NCBI RefSeq assembly: GCF_001424425.1
Contig: NZ_LMPT01000020.1
Coordinates: 225,442 to 286,977, forward strand
Direction of reading: 5' to 3'
DNA from: Acidovorax sp. Leaf191
GTDB taxonomy: Bacteria; Pseudomonadota; Gammaproteobacteria; Burkholderiales; Burkholderiaceae_C
Length of the DNA stretch: 61,536 nucleotides
The stretch's first letter is position 1; each line of letters opens with the position of its first letter. Of the stretch, positions 1-8,929 are shown one piece after another. Made by a program: the position numbers and the translations under genes. The notes beneath the pieces are model-generated. The model saw only the letters and a program-made list of their open reading frames with translations, was not told where the DNA came from and did not search any database.

Positions 1-57
1 CCGACCGCCGGGCACCAGCGCGTAGGCGGACAGCGGTCGGGGTGTGTAGGCCGCCAT
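1..57 (-). CDS. possible 5' end of a divergent gene running off the left edge
   Basis: On the minus strand an ATG at 55-57 opens a frame that stays open to the window edge (19 codons, beginning MAAYTPRP). Codon third positions are mostly G or C, as in the real genes of this window. No strong ribosome binding site is visible in front of it. The product cannot be named from 19 residues. It would be transcribed divergently from the LuxR gene. Apart from this, bases 58-291 show nothing convincing. Confidence 0.25.
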   Translation of the reverse strand, partial: MAAYTPRPLSAYALVPGGR

Positions 58-291
58 CTGGACTGGATGCGCCAGCGCCGCATGGCAGGCTCGGGGCAGC
101 AGGATCTGCGGTACTGGGGCTCTGCATGGGTGGAACGTGCCGAGGCGCAGACAGCACACACGGCGACGCCATGCGCTGGCGGCGACTGCCCAGGATGGCG
201 CCCCGCTCACCGCCAGAAAGACTACGATTCGGATGCGCCCTGTCAGATCTGCCAGGTGCGTGCTTCGTTGCGATTGGATAGAACACCGGCC

Positions 292-1023
292 ATGCTCACG
301 CTGCCCCGCTACCTTCACTCCCTGGAGCAATTCCACAGCGTGCGCACGCCGCAGGAGCTCACGCAGTTGCTGTCGAGCGTCGGCCAGGCACTGGGTTACG
401 ACAGCATCGTGCAGGGCCTTCAAAGCTACTCGCGCCAGGGCGGGCTGCATGTCGACTCGACCTCGGTGATCTCCGACAAGTGGCACAGCCACTACCTGAA
501 GAAGAACTACTACAAGGTCGACCCGCGGGTGCACCACTGCGCGCGCCACACCACCCCGCAGCGCTGGAGCAGCGCCGACCTGTACGACCACCCCCGCGCC
601 GCGCAGATGATGCAGGAGGCCCACGACTTCGGCGTGCGCGCGGGCATCTACGCGCCCACGCACAGCATGGACGGACGCTTCAGCCTACTGTGCCTGAGCT
701 TGCGCCATGTGCCCGTGGCCGAGGCCCAGGACCTGGTGCTGCACACGGCACCCTTGATACCCGCACTGGCGGCGCATGCGCACGAGGCGGTGCTGCGCAT
801 GTTGCGTGCGAACGCCGAGCAGGAGCCGGTTCTCACGCGGCGCGAATGCGAATGCCTGCAGTGGGCGGCTGCGGGCAAGACGTCGTGGGAGATCGGACTG
901 GTGCTGAACATCGCCGAGCGCACGGTGAACTTTCACCTCAGCAATGCGATGGCCAAGCTGGGCTGCCACAGCCGGCAGCACGCCATCGTCAAGGCGCTCA
1001 TGCAGGGGCTGGTCGGCCTGTAA
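292..1023 (+). CDS. LuxR-family quorum-sensing transcriptional regulator
   Basis: A 243-residue protein with the two-domain layout of acyl-homoserine-lactone receptors. Residues about 15-165 form the autoinducer-binding domain and about 178-240 the LuxR helix-turn-helix (LTRRECECLQW start, TVNFHLSNAMAKLG recognition region). The positions that define AHL binders are present: W64, Y68, D77, P78, W92 and a glycine in GIYAP near 118, with spacing like TraR. The frame is open further upstream (to 67), but the ATG at 292 gives the length and N terminus normal for the family. No luxI is present downstream, so this is either a LuxR solo or its synthase lies left of the window. Expected to act in the cytoplasm as a ligand-dependent DNA-binding protein. 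Confidence 0.9.
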   Translation: MLTLPRYLHSLEQFHSVRTPQELTQLLSSVGQALGYDSIVQGLQSYSRQGGLHVDSTSVISDKWHSHYLKKNYYKVDPRVHHCARHTTPQRWSSADLYDHPRAAQMMQEAHDFGVRAGIYAPTHSMDGRFSLLCLSLRHVPVAEAQDLVLHTAPLIPALAAHAHEAVLRMLRANAEQEPVLTRRECECLQWAAAGKTSWEIGLVLNIAERTVNFHLSNAMAKLGCHSRQHAIVKALMQGLVGL

Positions 1024-1142
1024 GAACAGCCAGTTCAAGCCGCAGGGCCTGTGCGCTGCAATCGCCCCACTTCATGCGCTGTGCGTGAAGCCATTCATTG
1101 GGGAGTTTCACTTTGCGCACTGCACCTGCCACCTTTCTTTTC

Positions 1143-1919
1143 ATGCCACGCCTGACCGTGGTCGCCTGCATCGCCGCCCTGCTCACCGCTTGCGGTGGAG
1201 GGGGCGACGACGATACCGGCGGCGCGGCGCCCCATGCCATCGGCGGCACGGTGACCGGGCTGGCCGCCAACACCGAGCTGGTGCTCAACAACAACGGCGG
1301 CGATGCCTTGCGCATCAACGCCAACGGTGCTTTCCAGTTCGCCCAGCCGTCCACCGGCTACCGGGTCGAGGTAGCCACACAACCGGCCGGGCAAAACTGC
1401 AAGGTGGCCAACGGCAGCGGCACCGCCACGGCGCCCGTCGCCGATGTGCAGGTGAACTGCGCGGCCGGCACGGGCGGTGGCGACACGGGCCCGGTCATCA
1501 CCGCGGGGATCGCCGGCCTGCTGGGCGAGTGGCAGCAAAACAGCTGCGTGGCCGCGGGCGGCGGCCAGTGGGCCCGCAACTACCTGCGCCCCGTGCAGGT
1601 CAACGGCACCACCCTCTCGCACGTGCAGGGCTTGCGGCTCTTTGGCAACAGCCAGTGTTCGGGTGCCGGCACGGTGCTGGGCGGCACGTCGCTGGGCCAG
1701 GTGGCGTTCTCGCGCTCCGAGTCCAACGCCAGCGTGGCGGCCAACTGGGGTACCTTCCGGCAGATCACGGGCCTGACCAGCCAGGCCATCTGGGCCAAGC
1801 GCGGCGAGAACACGCTGTGCCTGCTGGGAGATGAAAACCCGTCCATCCTGCCGACCCTGGCCCGTGTGGCCGCAGCGCTCGACACCCTGCCGGCGTCGGC
1901 CTGCTACAGCCGGCTGTAG
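1143..1919 (+). CDS. putative lipoprotein, function unknown
   Basis: The 258-residue product starts MPRLTVVACIAALLTAC, a short signal peptide ending in a lipobox (LLTAC), followed by a Gly/Asp linker. This indicates export and lipid attachment at the cysteine. Residues about 30-110 are rich in Asn, Gly and Val and resemble the small beta-sandwich repeats common in betaproteobacterial lipoproteins. The second half has several cysteines and a WAKRGENTLCLLGDE stretch. An ATG 45 bases upstream would add residues in front of a perfect signal peptide, so 1143 is preferred. No enzyme motif was recognised. It follows the LuxR gene on the same strand after about 120 bases, which may or may not mean regulation by it. 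Confidence 0.75.
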   Translation: MPRLTVVACIAALLTACGGGGDDDTGGAAPHAIGGTVTGLAANTELVLNNNGGDALRINANGAFQFAQPSTGYRVEVATQPAGQNCKVANGSGTATAPVADVQVNCAAGTGGGDTGPVITAGIAGLLGEWQQNSCVAAGGGQWARNYLRPVQVNGTTLSHVQGLRLFGNSQCSGAGTVLGGTSLGQVAFSRSESNASVAANWGTFRQITGLTSQAIWAKRGENTLCLLGDENPSILPTLARVAAALDTLPASACYSRL

Positions 1920-1963
1920 AAACGCCCGCTCCCCCGCTGAGCATCAGCAGGCGAGCGTTGCGT

Positions 1964-3532
1964 TCAACGCAGGCTCAGCGTCTGGCGCTTCCAGCCTGCG
2001 TCCTGCCAGCGCTGGAACAAGGGCAGCGATGCGACGTCACCCGTCACCCGTTCGGTGGCCAGGCCGTCGATGCGGACCACCTCGAAGCTCTTGCGGTAGC
2101 GGCCCTGGCCGCGCGCCTCGCGGGCCACCAGCATCTGCTGGCCGCCGGGGACCCAGCCGGCGAATTCGGCATAGCCGGTTTCGGGCAATGTGGCTGCAGG
2201 GGGCAGCACGTCCACCACCCAGGCATCGCCCGCCTTGCGCATCACCCACAGCTCGCGCCAGCCTTCGAGCGGCTGCACGGCCAGGGCCACGGCAGTGCCT
2301 TCGCGGTTGACGGTGGCGGACGCCGCCCAGACCACGCCGTAGGTGCAGCGACGCACCAGCGGGTCCTTGGCGCCGTGCTGCGCGTCCACCAGCAGCACGC
2401 AGCTCTCGCCGGTCGCACCCGGCTGCACCACCACGGCGGGCCGCTTGGCGTCGGCCACCGGTGCGGCGGCGGGTACCAGCGCCCAGCGCACCGCGCTCAC
2501 GCGCATGGCGGCGTCGTTGTACGCAACCTGGTCTTCGTCCGGCAGATCGTTGCGGCTCACGCCCGCAAACTCCGCCAGGGCCCGCGACGCGGCAGCGCCC
2601 GCGGCGGGGCCGCCGTCCTTGCGCGCCTGCTGGAAGGCCACGGCGCTCCACAGCCCCGCCCGGCGCATCTGCACCCGGTTGCGCAGGTAGCTGGGCAGGC
2701 CGGCCACGTCGACTTTTTCCAGCAACTGGGCCTGCCAGTCCTGCAGCTTGGCGCGTTCGTGGGCGGGCAGGTCGGGGTTGGTGCATTCGGGCCGCGTGAG
2801 CGCCAGCGCCGCACGCGCACGCTGGTCGGCGTCGGCCGAGGGCATGGCCAGCACGCGGCGGAAGGCCTCGCCGTCGTAGCAGATCTGCATGCGGCCTTCG
2901 ACCTCGTAGGTGGTGAACCGCACGCCGTAGCCGTTGGCTACGTCGAGATGTGCGGACAGCGTGGCGCCGTTGGCCTTGCCTGCCGCCGTGCTCGACGGTG
3001 CCAGCGATGCCCTGCGCGCCAGCCGGTCGGCGAACGTGCCCAGGGCATCCAGGGCCTGCGCACCGCGCTCGCCCGACAGCGCTGCCGCAGGCGCTGCCTG
3101 CAGGTAGGCGGCGGTCAGGCCGATGCCCAGCGCTTCGGAGCCGGGTGTGTCCCGCACGAAGCGCAGCACCGACAGCAGCGCGGGGCCGTCGGCCTCGGTC
3201 AGCGAGACCCGGCGCACGTCGCTGGCCCGGATGAACCCGCCGCGCTCGCGCTTGTGGTCCCACACCTGCAGGTAGTCCATGCGCTCGCCGCGCACTTCCA
3301 GCACCTCGCCCTGCCACAGCAGCGTCTGCTGCTGGGCCGAGTCGCGCGGCGCGGCACGCAGGCTGGCCTGGTCCTGCACCACGATGGCACAGCCGAAGTC
3401 GCTGGAAGGTGCGCTGCTGGATGCGCTGGCCGCCGCGCCGGTGGGCACGCTGGCGGTGGCAGCGGTGGCCACCGTGGTGGCCGCCGAAGCGATGGCCGTG
3501 ATGAGCGTGAAGAGAGTGCGCAACATGTTCAT
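1964..3532 (-). CDS. exported conserved protein with SH3-like N-terminal part
   Basis: A 522-residue protein beginning MNMLRTLFTLITAIASAATT, an Ala-rich signal peptide. Residues about 45-110 (QASLRAAPRDSAQQQTLLWQGE, then VRGERMDYLQVWD) look like a bacterial SH3 domain. The remainder has no motif I recognise; the last third (LWVMRKAGDAWVVDVLPP) looks like beta-propeller-type strands. The start codon overlaps the stop of the SPFH gene as ATGA (3529-3532), so the two are translationally coupled and probably work together at the cell envelope. Function unknown. Confidence 0.8.
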   Translation of the reverse strand: MNMLRTLFTLITAIASAATTVATAATASVPTGAAASASSSAPSSDFGCAIVVQDQASLRAAPRDSAQQQTLLWQGEVLEVRGERMDYLQVWDHKRERGGFIRASDVRRVSLTEADGPALLSVLRFVRDTPGSEALGIGLTAAYLQAAPAAALSGERGAQALDALGTFADRLARRASLAPSSTAAGKANGATLSAHLDVANGYGVRFTTYEVEGRMQICYDGEAFRRVLAMPSADADQRARAALALTRPECTNPDLPAHERAKLQDWQAQLLEKVDVAGLPSYLRNRVQMRRAGLWSAVAFQQARKDGGPAAGAAASRALAEFAGVSRNDLPDEDQVAYNDAAMRVSAVRWALVPAAAPVADAKRPAVVVQPGATGESCVLLVDAQHGAKDPLVRRCTYGVVWAASATVNREGTAVALAVQPLEGWRELWVMRKAGDAWVVDVLPPAATLPETGYAEFAGWVPGGQQMLVAREARGQGRYRKSFEVVRIDGLATERVTGDVASLPLFQRWQDAGWKRQTLSLR

Positions 3533-4878
3533 TGCTCCGTGGCGGGGGTGGCGGATGCGTCGTCGGCGCCGGAGCCTGCAACAGCCTGGGCTGCAGCGGC
3601 CTGGGCATTGCGGTTGCCGCCCAGCAGCGCTGCACCGATGAAGTCGCCATTGGTGGGCGGCGGCGCGATGATGACCTGGATCTTGTCGGAGAGCTTGTCG
3701 GCCAGCGTCTTCTGGATGAGCAGCGGGTGGCGCGTGACCAGGGCGCCCTCGCGGGCCATCTGCTCGGCGTTCACCTTGCCGATGCGGTCCATGCGGTAGG
3801 CCTCGGCTTCGGCCAGCTTCTGGCGGGCGTCGGCCTCGCCGTTGGCCTCGATGCGGCGGGCCTGGGCGTTGCCTTCGGCGGCCTTCACACGGGCCACGCG
3901 CTCGGCTTCGGCTTCCAGCTGGCGCTGCTCGATCTGGCGCTGCTTGAAGGGCAGCACGTGCTTCATGGCTTCTTCCTGGGCGCGCGCGGCGATCACCTGT
4001 TCGCGCGCTGCGGCTTCGGCGGCCACTTCGCGGCGGACCTTGTCTGCCGATGCGTCGAGCTCGGTTTCCTTCACGCGCTTGTCCTTGAGCTCCAGCGTGT
4101 AGCGCATCTTCTCGGAGGCCAGCTCTTCGGCCAGCAGGCTGTCCATGCCGCGGCGGTATTCGGCGGGCAGGTCGACCTTGCCGATCTGCACGCTGCGCAG
4201 CACCACGCCATCGGCCGCAAGGCGGGTGCGCAGCTCGGTCTCGATGATCTGTGCGATCTCGGCACGCTTGGACGAGAAGATCTCCCGCACCGTGTAGCGG
4301 GCGAACACCTTGTAGACCAGGCCCTGCACCGCGGGGGCCACGATGTCGCCATCGATATCGTCGGGCAGGTTGCCGGACTTCACGGCGTTGGAGGCCGGGT
4401 CCAGCGCGTAGCGCACGCTCAGGTCCAGGCCGAACGACAGGCCTTCCACCGACTGCAGGGGCGCGCTGCCGGTGGCCTGGCGCATGGCTTCAGGGCGGTA
4501 GCTCTGGTCGCGCAGGGAGAGCACCCGCACGCTGTGCACGCCGGGCAGCACCCACACGCCGCCGTCGCGCCATTGGGTGACCGAGCCGGTGAACTGGTTC
4601 GTGCGCAGGCCCAGCTCGCCCTGGTCCAGATGGCGCACCGGCGGGTTGCGCACCACCGCCACGCCCGCAGCGACCACCACTGCACCCAGGGCCAGCCAAC
4701 GCACGGTGCGTGCCGTGGGCAGCAAATAGGCCCAGCGGAGGGGGCGGCGGTCTTCGGCAGCCCAGGGATTGGCCGCTGCGGCCCCCACCGCGCTGTCGAA
4801 CTGAGCGTCCAGGGCTGCGTCAGCGGCGGCGGAGCGGCCGCGCAGGGCTTGGACGATGCGGTTCCAGGTAAATTTCAT
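3529..4878 (-). CDS. SPFH/Band 7 (prohibitin-like) membrane protein
   Basis: The 449-residue product has one transmembrane segment at about residues 57-77 (WLALGAVVVAAGVAVV), then a Band 7/SPFH domain (GELGLRTNQFTG through IVAPAVQGLVYKVFARYT and the LRSVQIGKVDLPAEYRRGMD segment). A long Ala/Glu/Arg-rich coiled coil (about 265-385) follows, as in prohibitins and HflK/HflC, and then a low-complexity tail. These proteins assemble into membrane rings or microdomains. The frame is open to 5229, but the ATG at 4876-4878 has a GAGAGAGAG ribosome binding site and gives the expected N terminus. It is divergent from the response regulator gene (intergenic 4879-5107) and overlaps the downstream exported protein by ATGA. 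Confidence 0.9.
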   Translation of the reverse strand: MKFTWNRIVQALRGRSAAADAALDAQFDSAVGAAAANPWAAEDRRPLRWAYLLPTARTVRWLALGAVVVAAGVAVVRNPPVRHLDQGELGLRTNQFTGSVTQWRDGGVWVLPGVHSVRVLSLRDQSYRPEAMRQATGSAPLQSVEGLSFGLDLSVRYALDPASNAVKSGNLPDDIDGDIVAPAVQGLVYKVFARYTVREIFSSKRAEIAQIIETELRTRLAADGVVLRSVQIGKVDLPAEYRRGMDSLLAEELASEKMRYTLELKDKRVKETELDASADKVRREVAAEAAAREQVIAARAQEEAMKHVLPFKQRQIEQRQLEAEAERVARVKAAEGNAQARRIEANGEADARQKLAEAEAYRMDRIGKVNAEQMAREGALVTRHPLLIQKTLADKLSDKIQVIIAPPPTNGDFIGAALLGGNRNAQAAAAQAVAGSGADDASATPATEQ

Positions 4879-5107
4879 GGTGTTTCTCTCTCTCTCGGAC
4901 GGGTTGAATTTGTTGTCTTGGCCTGAACAACCTGCGGGCTGTTCATTGGTAGGTGATTCTTCGGAGAACACCCGGAAGCAACAACGCGCACCACAGCCCA
5001 GAGTCCGCCCGCCGGCCGAGCAATTGCTCCTGCCCCGGAAGAAAAACTCACACCGGCCCCGGTGGCGCGCCGGGATAATCCGGCCACCACCACTGCAAAG
5101 CGCTTTC

Positions 5108-5824
5108 ATGACCCCCAACGCACGCATGGCACGCATCGCCGTGATCGAAGACGACCTGCCCACCAGCAACCAGCTGGCCGGCTGGATTGCCAGTGCGAAG
5201 AGCGGCATCGTGATCGACCAGTGGTTCACCCGCGACGACGCCGAAGCCGCCCTGGCGCGCGAGCATTACGACGCTGTGGTGCTGGACATCGAACTGGGGC
5301 GCGAGCGCCATGCGGGCGTGGCGCTCATCAACGCCATCAACAAGCTCGGCCAGGGCACGCCCGTGCTGGTGGTGTCGGCCATGCCCGCGGCCATCTACCG
5401 CAGCATCATGAAAGCGCTGGACGCGTGGGACTACCTGCAGAAGACGACCTTCGAAGAGGCCGACTTCATCGAGACCTTTCTCGACATCCTGCGCACCACG
5501 CAGACCGCCCCCGCCCAGGCCGCGCCCGCTGCGGCGCCAGGCGACGCGCTGGTGCTCGACCCGCTGTGGCAGCGCACCCCCACCTGGCGCGGCGAGCGCA
5601 TCAACCTGCCGCTGACCGCCCAGCGCATCCTGGCCACACTGCACCAGCGCAGCGGCGAGGTCGTGTCGTACGACGAGCTGTTCGATGTGGTCAAGAGCGG
5701 CCGCAACCGCGACAACGTGCGCAAGCATGTGAGCACCATCCGCGAGGCGCTGCGCGAGGTCGATCCGTCGTTCGAAGGCATCGAGAACGTCCCCATGCGC
5801 GGCTTCCGTTGGGTAAGGCAGTGA
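5108..5824 (+). CDS. response regulator with winged-helix output domain
   Basis: A 238-residue protein. Residues 8-125 are a receiver domain with the acidic cluster E14-D15-D16, the likely phosphoacceptor D60 (AVVLDIELG), and VVSAMP followed by a lysine near DYLQKTT. Residues about 160-238 resemble the OmpR-type winged helix (YDELFDVVKSGRNRDNVRKHVSTIREAL, then GFRWVR). The upstream frame is longer, but the ATG at 5108 gives an intact receiver start. It lies ahead of a histidine kinase on the same strand, its probable partner, and is divergent from the SPFH gene, a plausible target. Confidence 0.9.
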   Translation: MTPNARMARIAVIEDDLPTSNQLAGWIASAKSGIVIDQWFTRDDAEAALAREHYDAVVLDIELGRERHAGVALINAINKLGQGTPVLVVSAMPAAIYRSIMKALDAWDYLQKTTFEEADFIETFLDILRTTQTAPAQAAPAAAPGDALVLDPLWQRTPTWRGERINLPLTAQRILATLHQRSGEVVSYDELFDVVKSGRNRDNVRKHVSTIREALREVDPSFEGIENVPMRGFRWVRQ

Positions 5825-5827
5825 AGC

Positions 5828-5950
5828 ATCCCCCTGAGCGGCTTCGCCGCTTCCCCCTTCTCTCGACTGGCTGCGCCATTCGGGAAGTGGGACGTCGCCA
5901 GCGCCCGCAAGCTAAGCGCCGCCCGGGCAGCTTGGCGACCCTTGCGCGGC
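5828..5950 (+). repeat. intergenic hairpin repeat (CCCCCTGAGCGGCTTCGCCGCTTCCCCC type)
   Basis: The gap between response regulator and kinase contains a short perfect hairpin, GAGCGGCTTCGCCGCTTC, followed by a GC-rich tract with further inverted segments. Partial matches to its core (CCCTGAGTCGCTTC, CCAAGGAGTCGCTTC) occur at about 16920 and 44110. From memory, this layout is a frequent intergenic element in Comamonadaceae genomes; copy number cannot be judged here. Confidence 0.5.
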
Positions 5951-6023
5951 GACCCAGGCCTAGGCCACGCCCTGTTCATTCGCCATCTGCCGTGCCAAGT
6001 GCCTTTGATGGGGGGAGCTGGCA

Positions 6024-8192
6024 ATGAAGCGCCTGCTGCGGCGCCCGGCGCTGGAGATGCCGCGGCTCGAGATGCCCCGCCTGGGCCTGCCGGCGTTTCG
6101 CCTGCGCATCCTCGTGCGCAGCGTGTTCCTGCTGCTGGCAGCGGCCACGGTGGCGCTCAGCGTGGTGCTGCTCAAGGAGGAAAAGGAGCGCGCCTGGCAG
6201 AGCTACCAAAATGGCTTCAAGCGCAGCCAGTCCGAAGTGATGGCACGCCTGCGCCATCCGTCCGGCCAGTTGGCGCTGCTGAACGCACACATCCAGGGCC
6301 AGGGCGCCACGCCACTGGCGCCGCTGCTGCTGCCCTATGCGGCCATCGACTTCGACGACCAGAACAAGGCCCAGCAGGCGGTGGAGATGGCGGGCTGCGC
6401 GGTGCAGTACCCGGACGGCGCCTCGGCCTGCGCGGCCATCGGCAACAACCCCTATGCGGGCGGTTTCATCTACCTGGTGGGCAGCTTCTATGCGGGCGAG
6501 CTGGTGCCGCGCGAACGCGGCGCGCTGGACCTGGCCGCCGTGCACCGCGCCCGGGTCACGCTGGACATGCGCGGCACCACGTCCCGCTGGGTGGCGCCGT
6601 TCGAGGCGCTGCCGCCGCAAGGCAGCATCCAGACCCGCGGCCGGCTGACCGGCTTTGCGGACGTGGGCGAAGAGACGCTCGACGTGCGCGCCCGCCCGGT
6701 GCGCGACTTCCGCGGCTGGCTGTGGCAAAGCAATGCGTGCCGCGACCCGGCGGGCACCGCGCCCGGCTGCCTGCGCCGCACGTTCTATTCGATCCGCCTG
6801 CCCGTGGAGCTGTTTCGCGAGGCGCTGTTCGGCAAGCAACCGCTGGTCTGGCCGCCCGAGGACCTGGGCAGCATGCGCGTGCGGGTGGAGATGCTGGGCC
6901 CTGCGGCCGACGCCGGCAGCGGCCCCACCCGCACGCCTGCGCTGTTCGACAGCAACACGCCCGGCGCGCAGCCTGCAGCGTCGCTGGCAGACGTGGCCCG
7001 TTCGCTGCTGCCGGGCGAGAAGGTGCAGATCCGCAAGCTGGGCAGCAGCGAGCAGGACGCCCTCACGCTGCGCGGCACCGAAGTCGAGGCGGGACCGACG
7101 GCGCCGTGGCTGATCCGCCTGATCAGCTGGCTGCCGCTGGACCTGCAGGGCCCGGGCGAAGCCAAGGTGCAGGAGGTGCCCGCAGGGCTCGACATTCTCG
7201 ACACACCGCTGGGCAACTACGCCGTCACCTTCACCGGCAACCTGCGTGGCGTGGAGCAGGGCCTGGCGGTCGTGGCCACGCGCATGTCGTGGTACCTGGG
7301 GGCCATGCTGGCGGCCATCGCGCTGGCCTGGCTGGCGGTGGAAGTCGGCCTGCTGCGGCGCGTGACCGCGCTGACGCGGCGCGCGGCCGCCGTCTCGTAC
7401 AACGTGCAGGACGGCCACATCGGCCCACGCCTGGGCGACCTGGATGTGTCGGACCTGCGCGGTTCGGACGAGCTGGGCATCCTGGCTGGCGGCCTGGCCG
7501 ACCTGCTGCAGCGCGTGAAAGACGACATCCAGCGCGAACAGCTGCGCGCCCAGCAGGAGCGCGACATGTGGCACGCCGTGGGCCACGAGATCATGTCGCC
7601 GCTGCAGTCGCTCATGGTGCTGCACGGCGGGCCTGGCGACCCGGGGCATCGCTACGTGCAGCGCATGCAACAGGCCGTGCACGTGCTGTACGGCACGGCC
7701 TCACCGGCCGAGGCGCTGCAGGCCGCCGACCTGCCGCAGGGCCGGCTGGACCTGGACGCCTTCTTGCGCCACGTGGCCGACAACGCGCATTTCGCGGGCA
7801 TCGGCAACGTGGTCTACCAGGGCGGCACGGGCCCGGTGGTCGTGCGCGCCGATGAGTTCGCGCTGGAGGACGTGGTGACCCACATCCTGGGCAACGCAGA
7901 CCGCTACCGCCCGGCGGGCACCGCGATCACGCTCACGCTCAAGGCGTCCGAGTCCACGGCCAGCGCCACGCTGCACAACCAGGGCTCCACCATCGAAGAG
8001 GACTTGCTCGGGCGCATTTTCGAGTTGGGCGTGTCCGACCCCAGCCTGCCCGTACCGCCGGGTGGCTCGGAGCACCGGGGCCAGGGCCTGTTCGTGGCCA
8101 AGACCTACATGGCCAAGATGGGCGGCACCGTCAATGCGCGCAATACGGAGGACGGCGTGGCGTTCACATTGACCTTCCAGCGCCTGGGCTGA
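6024..8192 (+). CDS. membrane-bound sensor histidine kinase
   Basis: A 722-residue kinase. A transmembrane helix at about 31-50 and a second at about 427-447 (YLGAMLAAIALAWLAVEVGLL) enclose a large periplasmic domain of about 375 residues that contains two pairs of cysteines (AGCAVQYPDGASACA and NACRDPAGTAPGC). A HAMP-like linker precedes the H-box WHAVGHEIMSPLQ with His521. The N-box is HILGNADRYR (about 625) and the G-box GQGLFVAKTYMAKMGG is near 690. The start at 6024 has GGGGGAG upstream. The extreme N terminus repeats EMPRL twice. It lies 199 bases behind the response regulator and probably phosphorylates it. The stimulus is unknown; the paired cysteines could form disulfides. Confidence 0.9.
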   Translation: MKRLLRRPALEMPRLEMPRLGLPAFRLRILVRSVFLLLAAATVALSVVLLKEEKERAWQSYQNGFKRSQSEVMARLRHPSGQLALLNAHIQGQGATPLAPLLLPYAAIDFDDQNKAQQAVEMAGCAVQYPDGASACAAIGNNPYAGGFIYLVGSFYAGELVPRERGALDLAAVHRARVTLDMRGTTSRWVAPFEALPPQGSIQTRGRLTGFADVGEETLDVRARPVRDFRGWLWQSNACRDPAGTAPGCLRRTFYSIRLPVELFREALFGKQPLVWPPEDLGSMRVRVEMLGPAADAGSGPTRTPALFDSNTPGAQPAASLADVARSLLPGEKVQIRKLGSSEQDALTLRGTEVEAGPTAPWLIRLISWLPLDLQGPGEAKVQEVPAGLDILDTPLGNYAVTFTGNLRGVEQGLAVVATRMSWYLGAMLAAIALAWLAVEVGLLRRVTALTRRAAAVSYNVQDGHIGPRLGDLDVSDLRGSDELGILAGGLADLLQRVKDDIQREQLRAQQERDMWHAVGHEIMSPLQSLMVLHGGPGDPGHRYVQRMQQAVHVLYGTASPAEALQAADLPQGRLDLDAFLRHVADNAHFAGIGNVVYQGGTGPVVVRADEFALEDVVTHILGNADRYRPAGTAITLTLKASESTASATLHNQGSTIEEDLLGRIFELGVSDPSLPVPPGGSEHRGQGLFVAKTYMAKMGGTVNARNTEDGVAFTLTFQRLG

Positions 8193-8350
8193 GGCCGGTT
8201 TCGCACACCCGCCACGGTGGCAGAGAAGGCACCTGCGCGCACGGCGGCGGGGCGTGCCGTCCGACAGCGGTGCAAAGGCACGCGCCCTACGCTGCAGGAT
8301 TGCACTGCACCCAGGTGCGCCCTGTCACAACCGCGCAAGGAGACCTTCTC

Positions 8351-8743
8351 ATGCCCCGCTTCGCTTTCATCACCCCCGCCCTCACCGCTGTCCTGCTGGC
8401 GGCTTCCGCCACGGCCATGGCACAAGCCCCAGCCCCTTCGGGCGACGCCCGTGCCCGCTACGAACAAGAGCGCGAGAAGTGCATGACGAACAACACCCAG
8501 GATTCGCTGGCGACCTGCCTGCGTGAAGCCAACAACGCGCTGGACGCGTCGCGCAAGGGCCAGCTGAGCAACCCCGGCCCGGCCGCTTCGGAGAACACCA
8601 CCCAGCGCTGCGAGGCCTTCCAGACGGCAGCCGAGCAGGCCGAGTGCGTGCGCCGCACCCAGTCGTCGTCGGTGAGCGGCTCCGTGTCCGGCGGTGGCGT
8701 GCTGCGTGAATCGGTCACCACCACGGTGATCCCGGCCAAGTAA
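8351..8743 (+). CDS. small secreted protein, function unknown
   Basis: The product has 130 residues, with a clear signal peptide (MPRFAFITPALTAVLLAASATAMAQA) and an AAGGAGA ribosome binding site just before the ATG at 8351. The mature part holds four cysteines (KCMTNN, TCLREANN, RCEAFQ, ECVRRTQ), suggesting two disulfide bonds in the periplasm, and ends in a Ser/Gly/Val-rich tail. I do not recognise a named family. It stands alone between the kinase and the converging rpe gene. Confidence 0.75.
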   Translation: MPRFAFITPALTAVLLAASATAMAQAPAPSGDARARYEQEREKCMTNNTQDSLATCLREANNALDASRKGQLSNPGPAASENTTQRCEAFQTAAEQAECVRRTQSSSVSGSVSGGGVLRESVTTTVIPAK

Positions 8744-8775
8744 GAAGCGCTCCGGCGCTCCATAAAACCGAATGA

Positions 8776-8831
8776 GAATGGGCACCACCGCTTGCCCATC
8801 CAGCGCCAATAGCTATCAATAAAATAGCAAG
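8776..8831 (-). repeat. AGCGCTT dispersed hairpin element, copy 1
   Basis: Read on the minus strand this is TTGATAGCTATTGGCGCTGG followed by ATGGGCAAGCGGTGGTGCCC. It has the GATAGCT...GCGCTtgg...AAGCGG...GCC layout shared with seven other places in this window. Intergenic, between the small secreted protein and rpe. Confidence 0.6.
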
Positions 8832-8851
8832 CGCCCGCCGCAGCGGGCGCG
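8828..8851 (-). terminator. probable terminator of rpe
   Basis: Perfect 8-bp stem GCGCCCGC / GCGGGCGC with a 4-base loop (8831-8850). On the minus strand it is followed by TTGCTATTTTATTG, about 80 bases beyond the rpe stop. A plausible but not ideal Rho-independent terminator, since the T-run is interrupted. Confidence 0.45.
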
Positions 8852-8929
8852 CGCCGGGACCCTCGCACTCGTGGAGCTGGCGATGCCAGGCCAAGGGTGT
8901 GTCCCCCATGGGTGAAGGCGCTCAGCGCC

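Noticed and set aside
1958..3799. Long plus-strand frame opposite the SH3-like protein and SPFH genes
   Set aside because: His/Gly/Arg-rich shadow frame caused by high GC codon bias on the other strand; no domain, and the minus-strand genes are coupled and recognisable.
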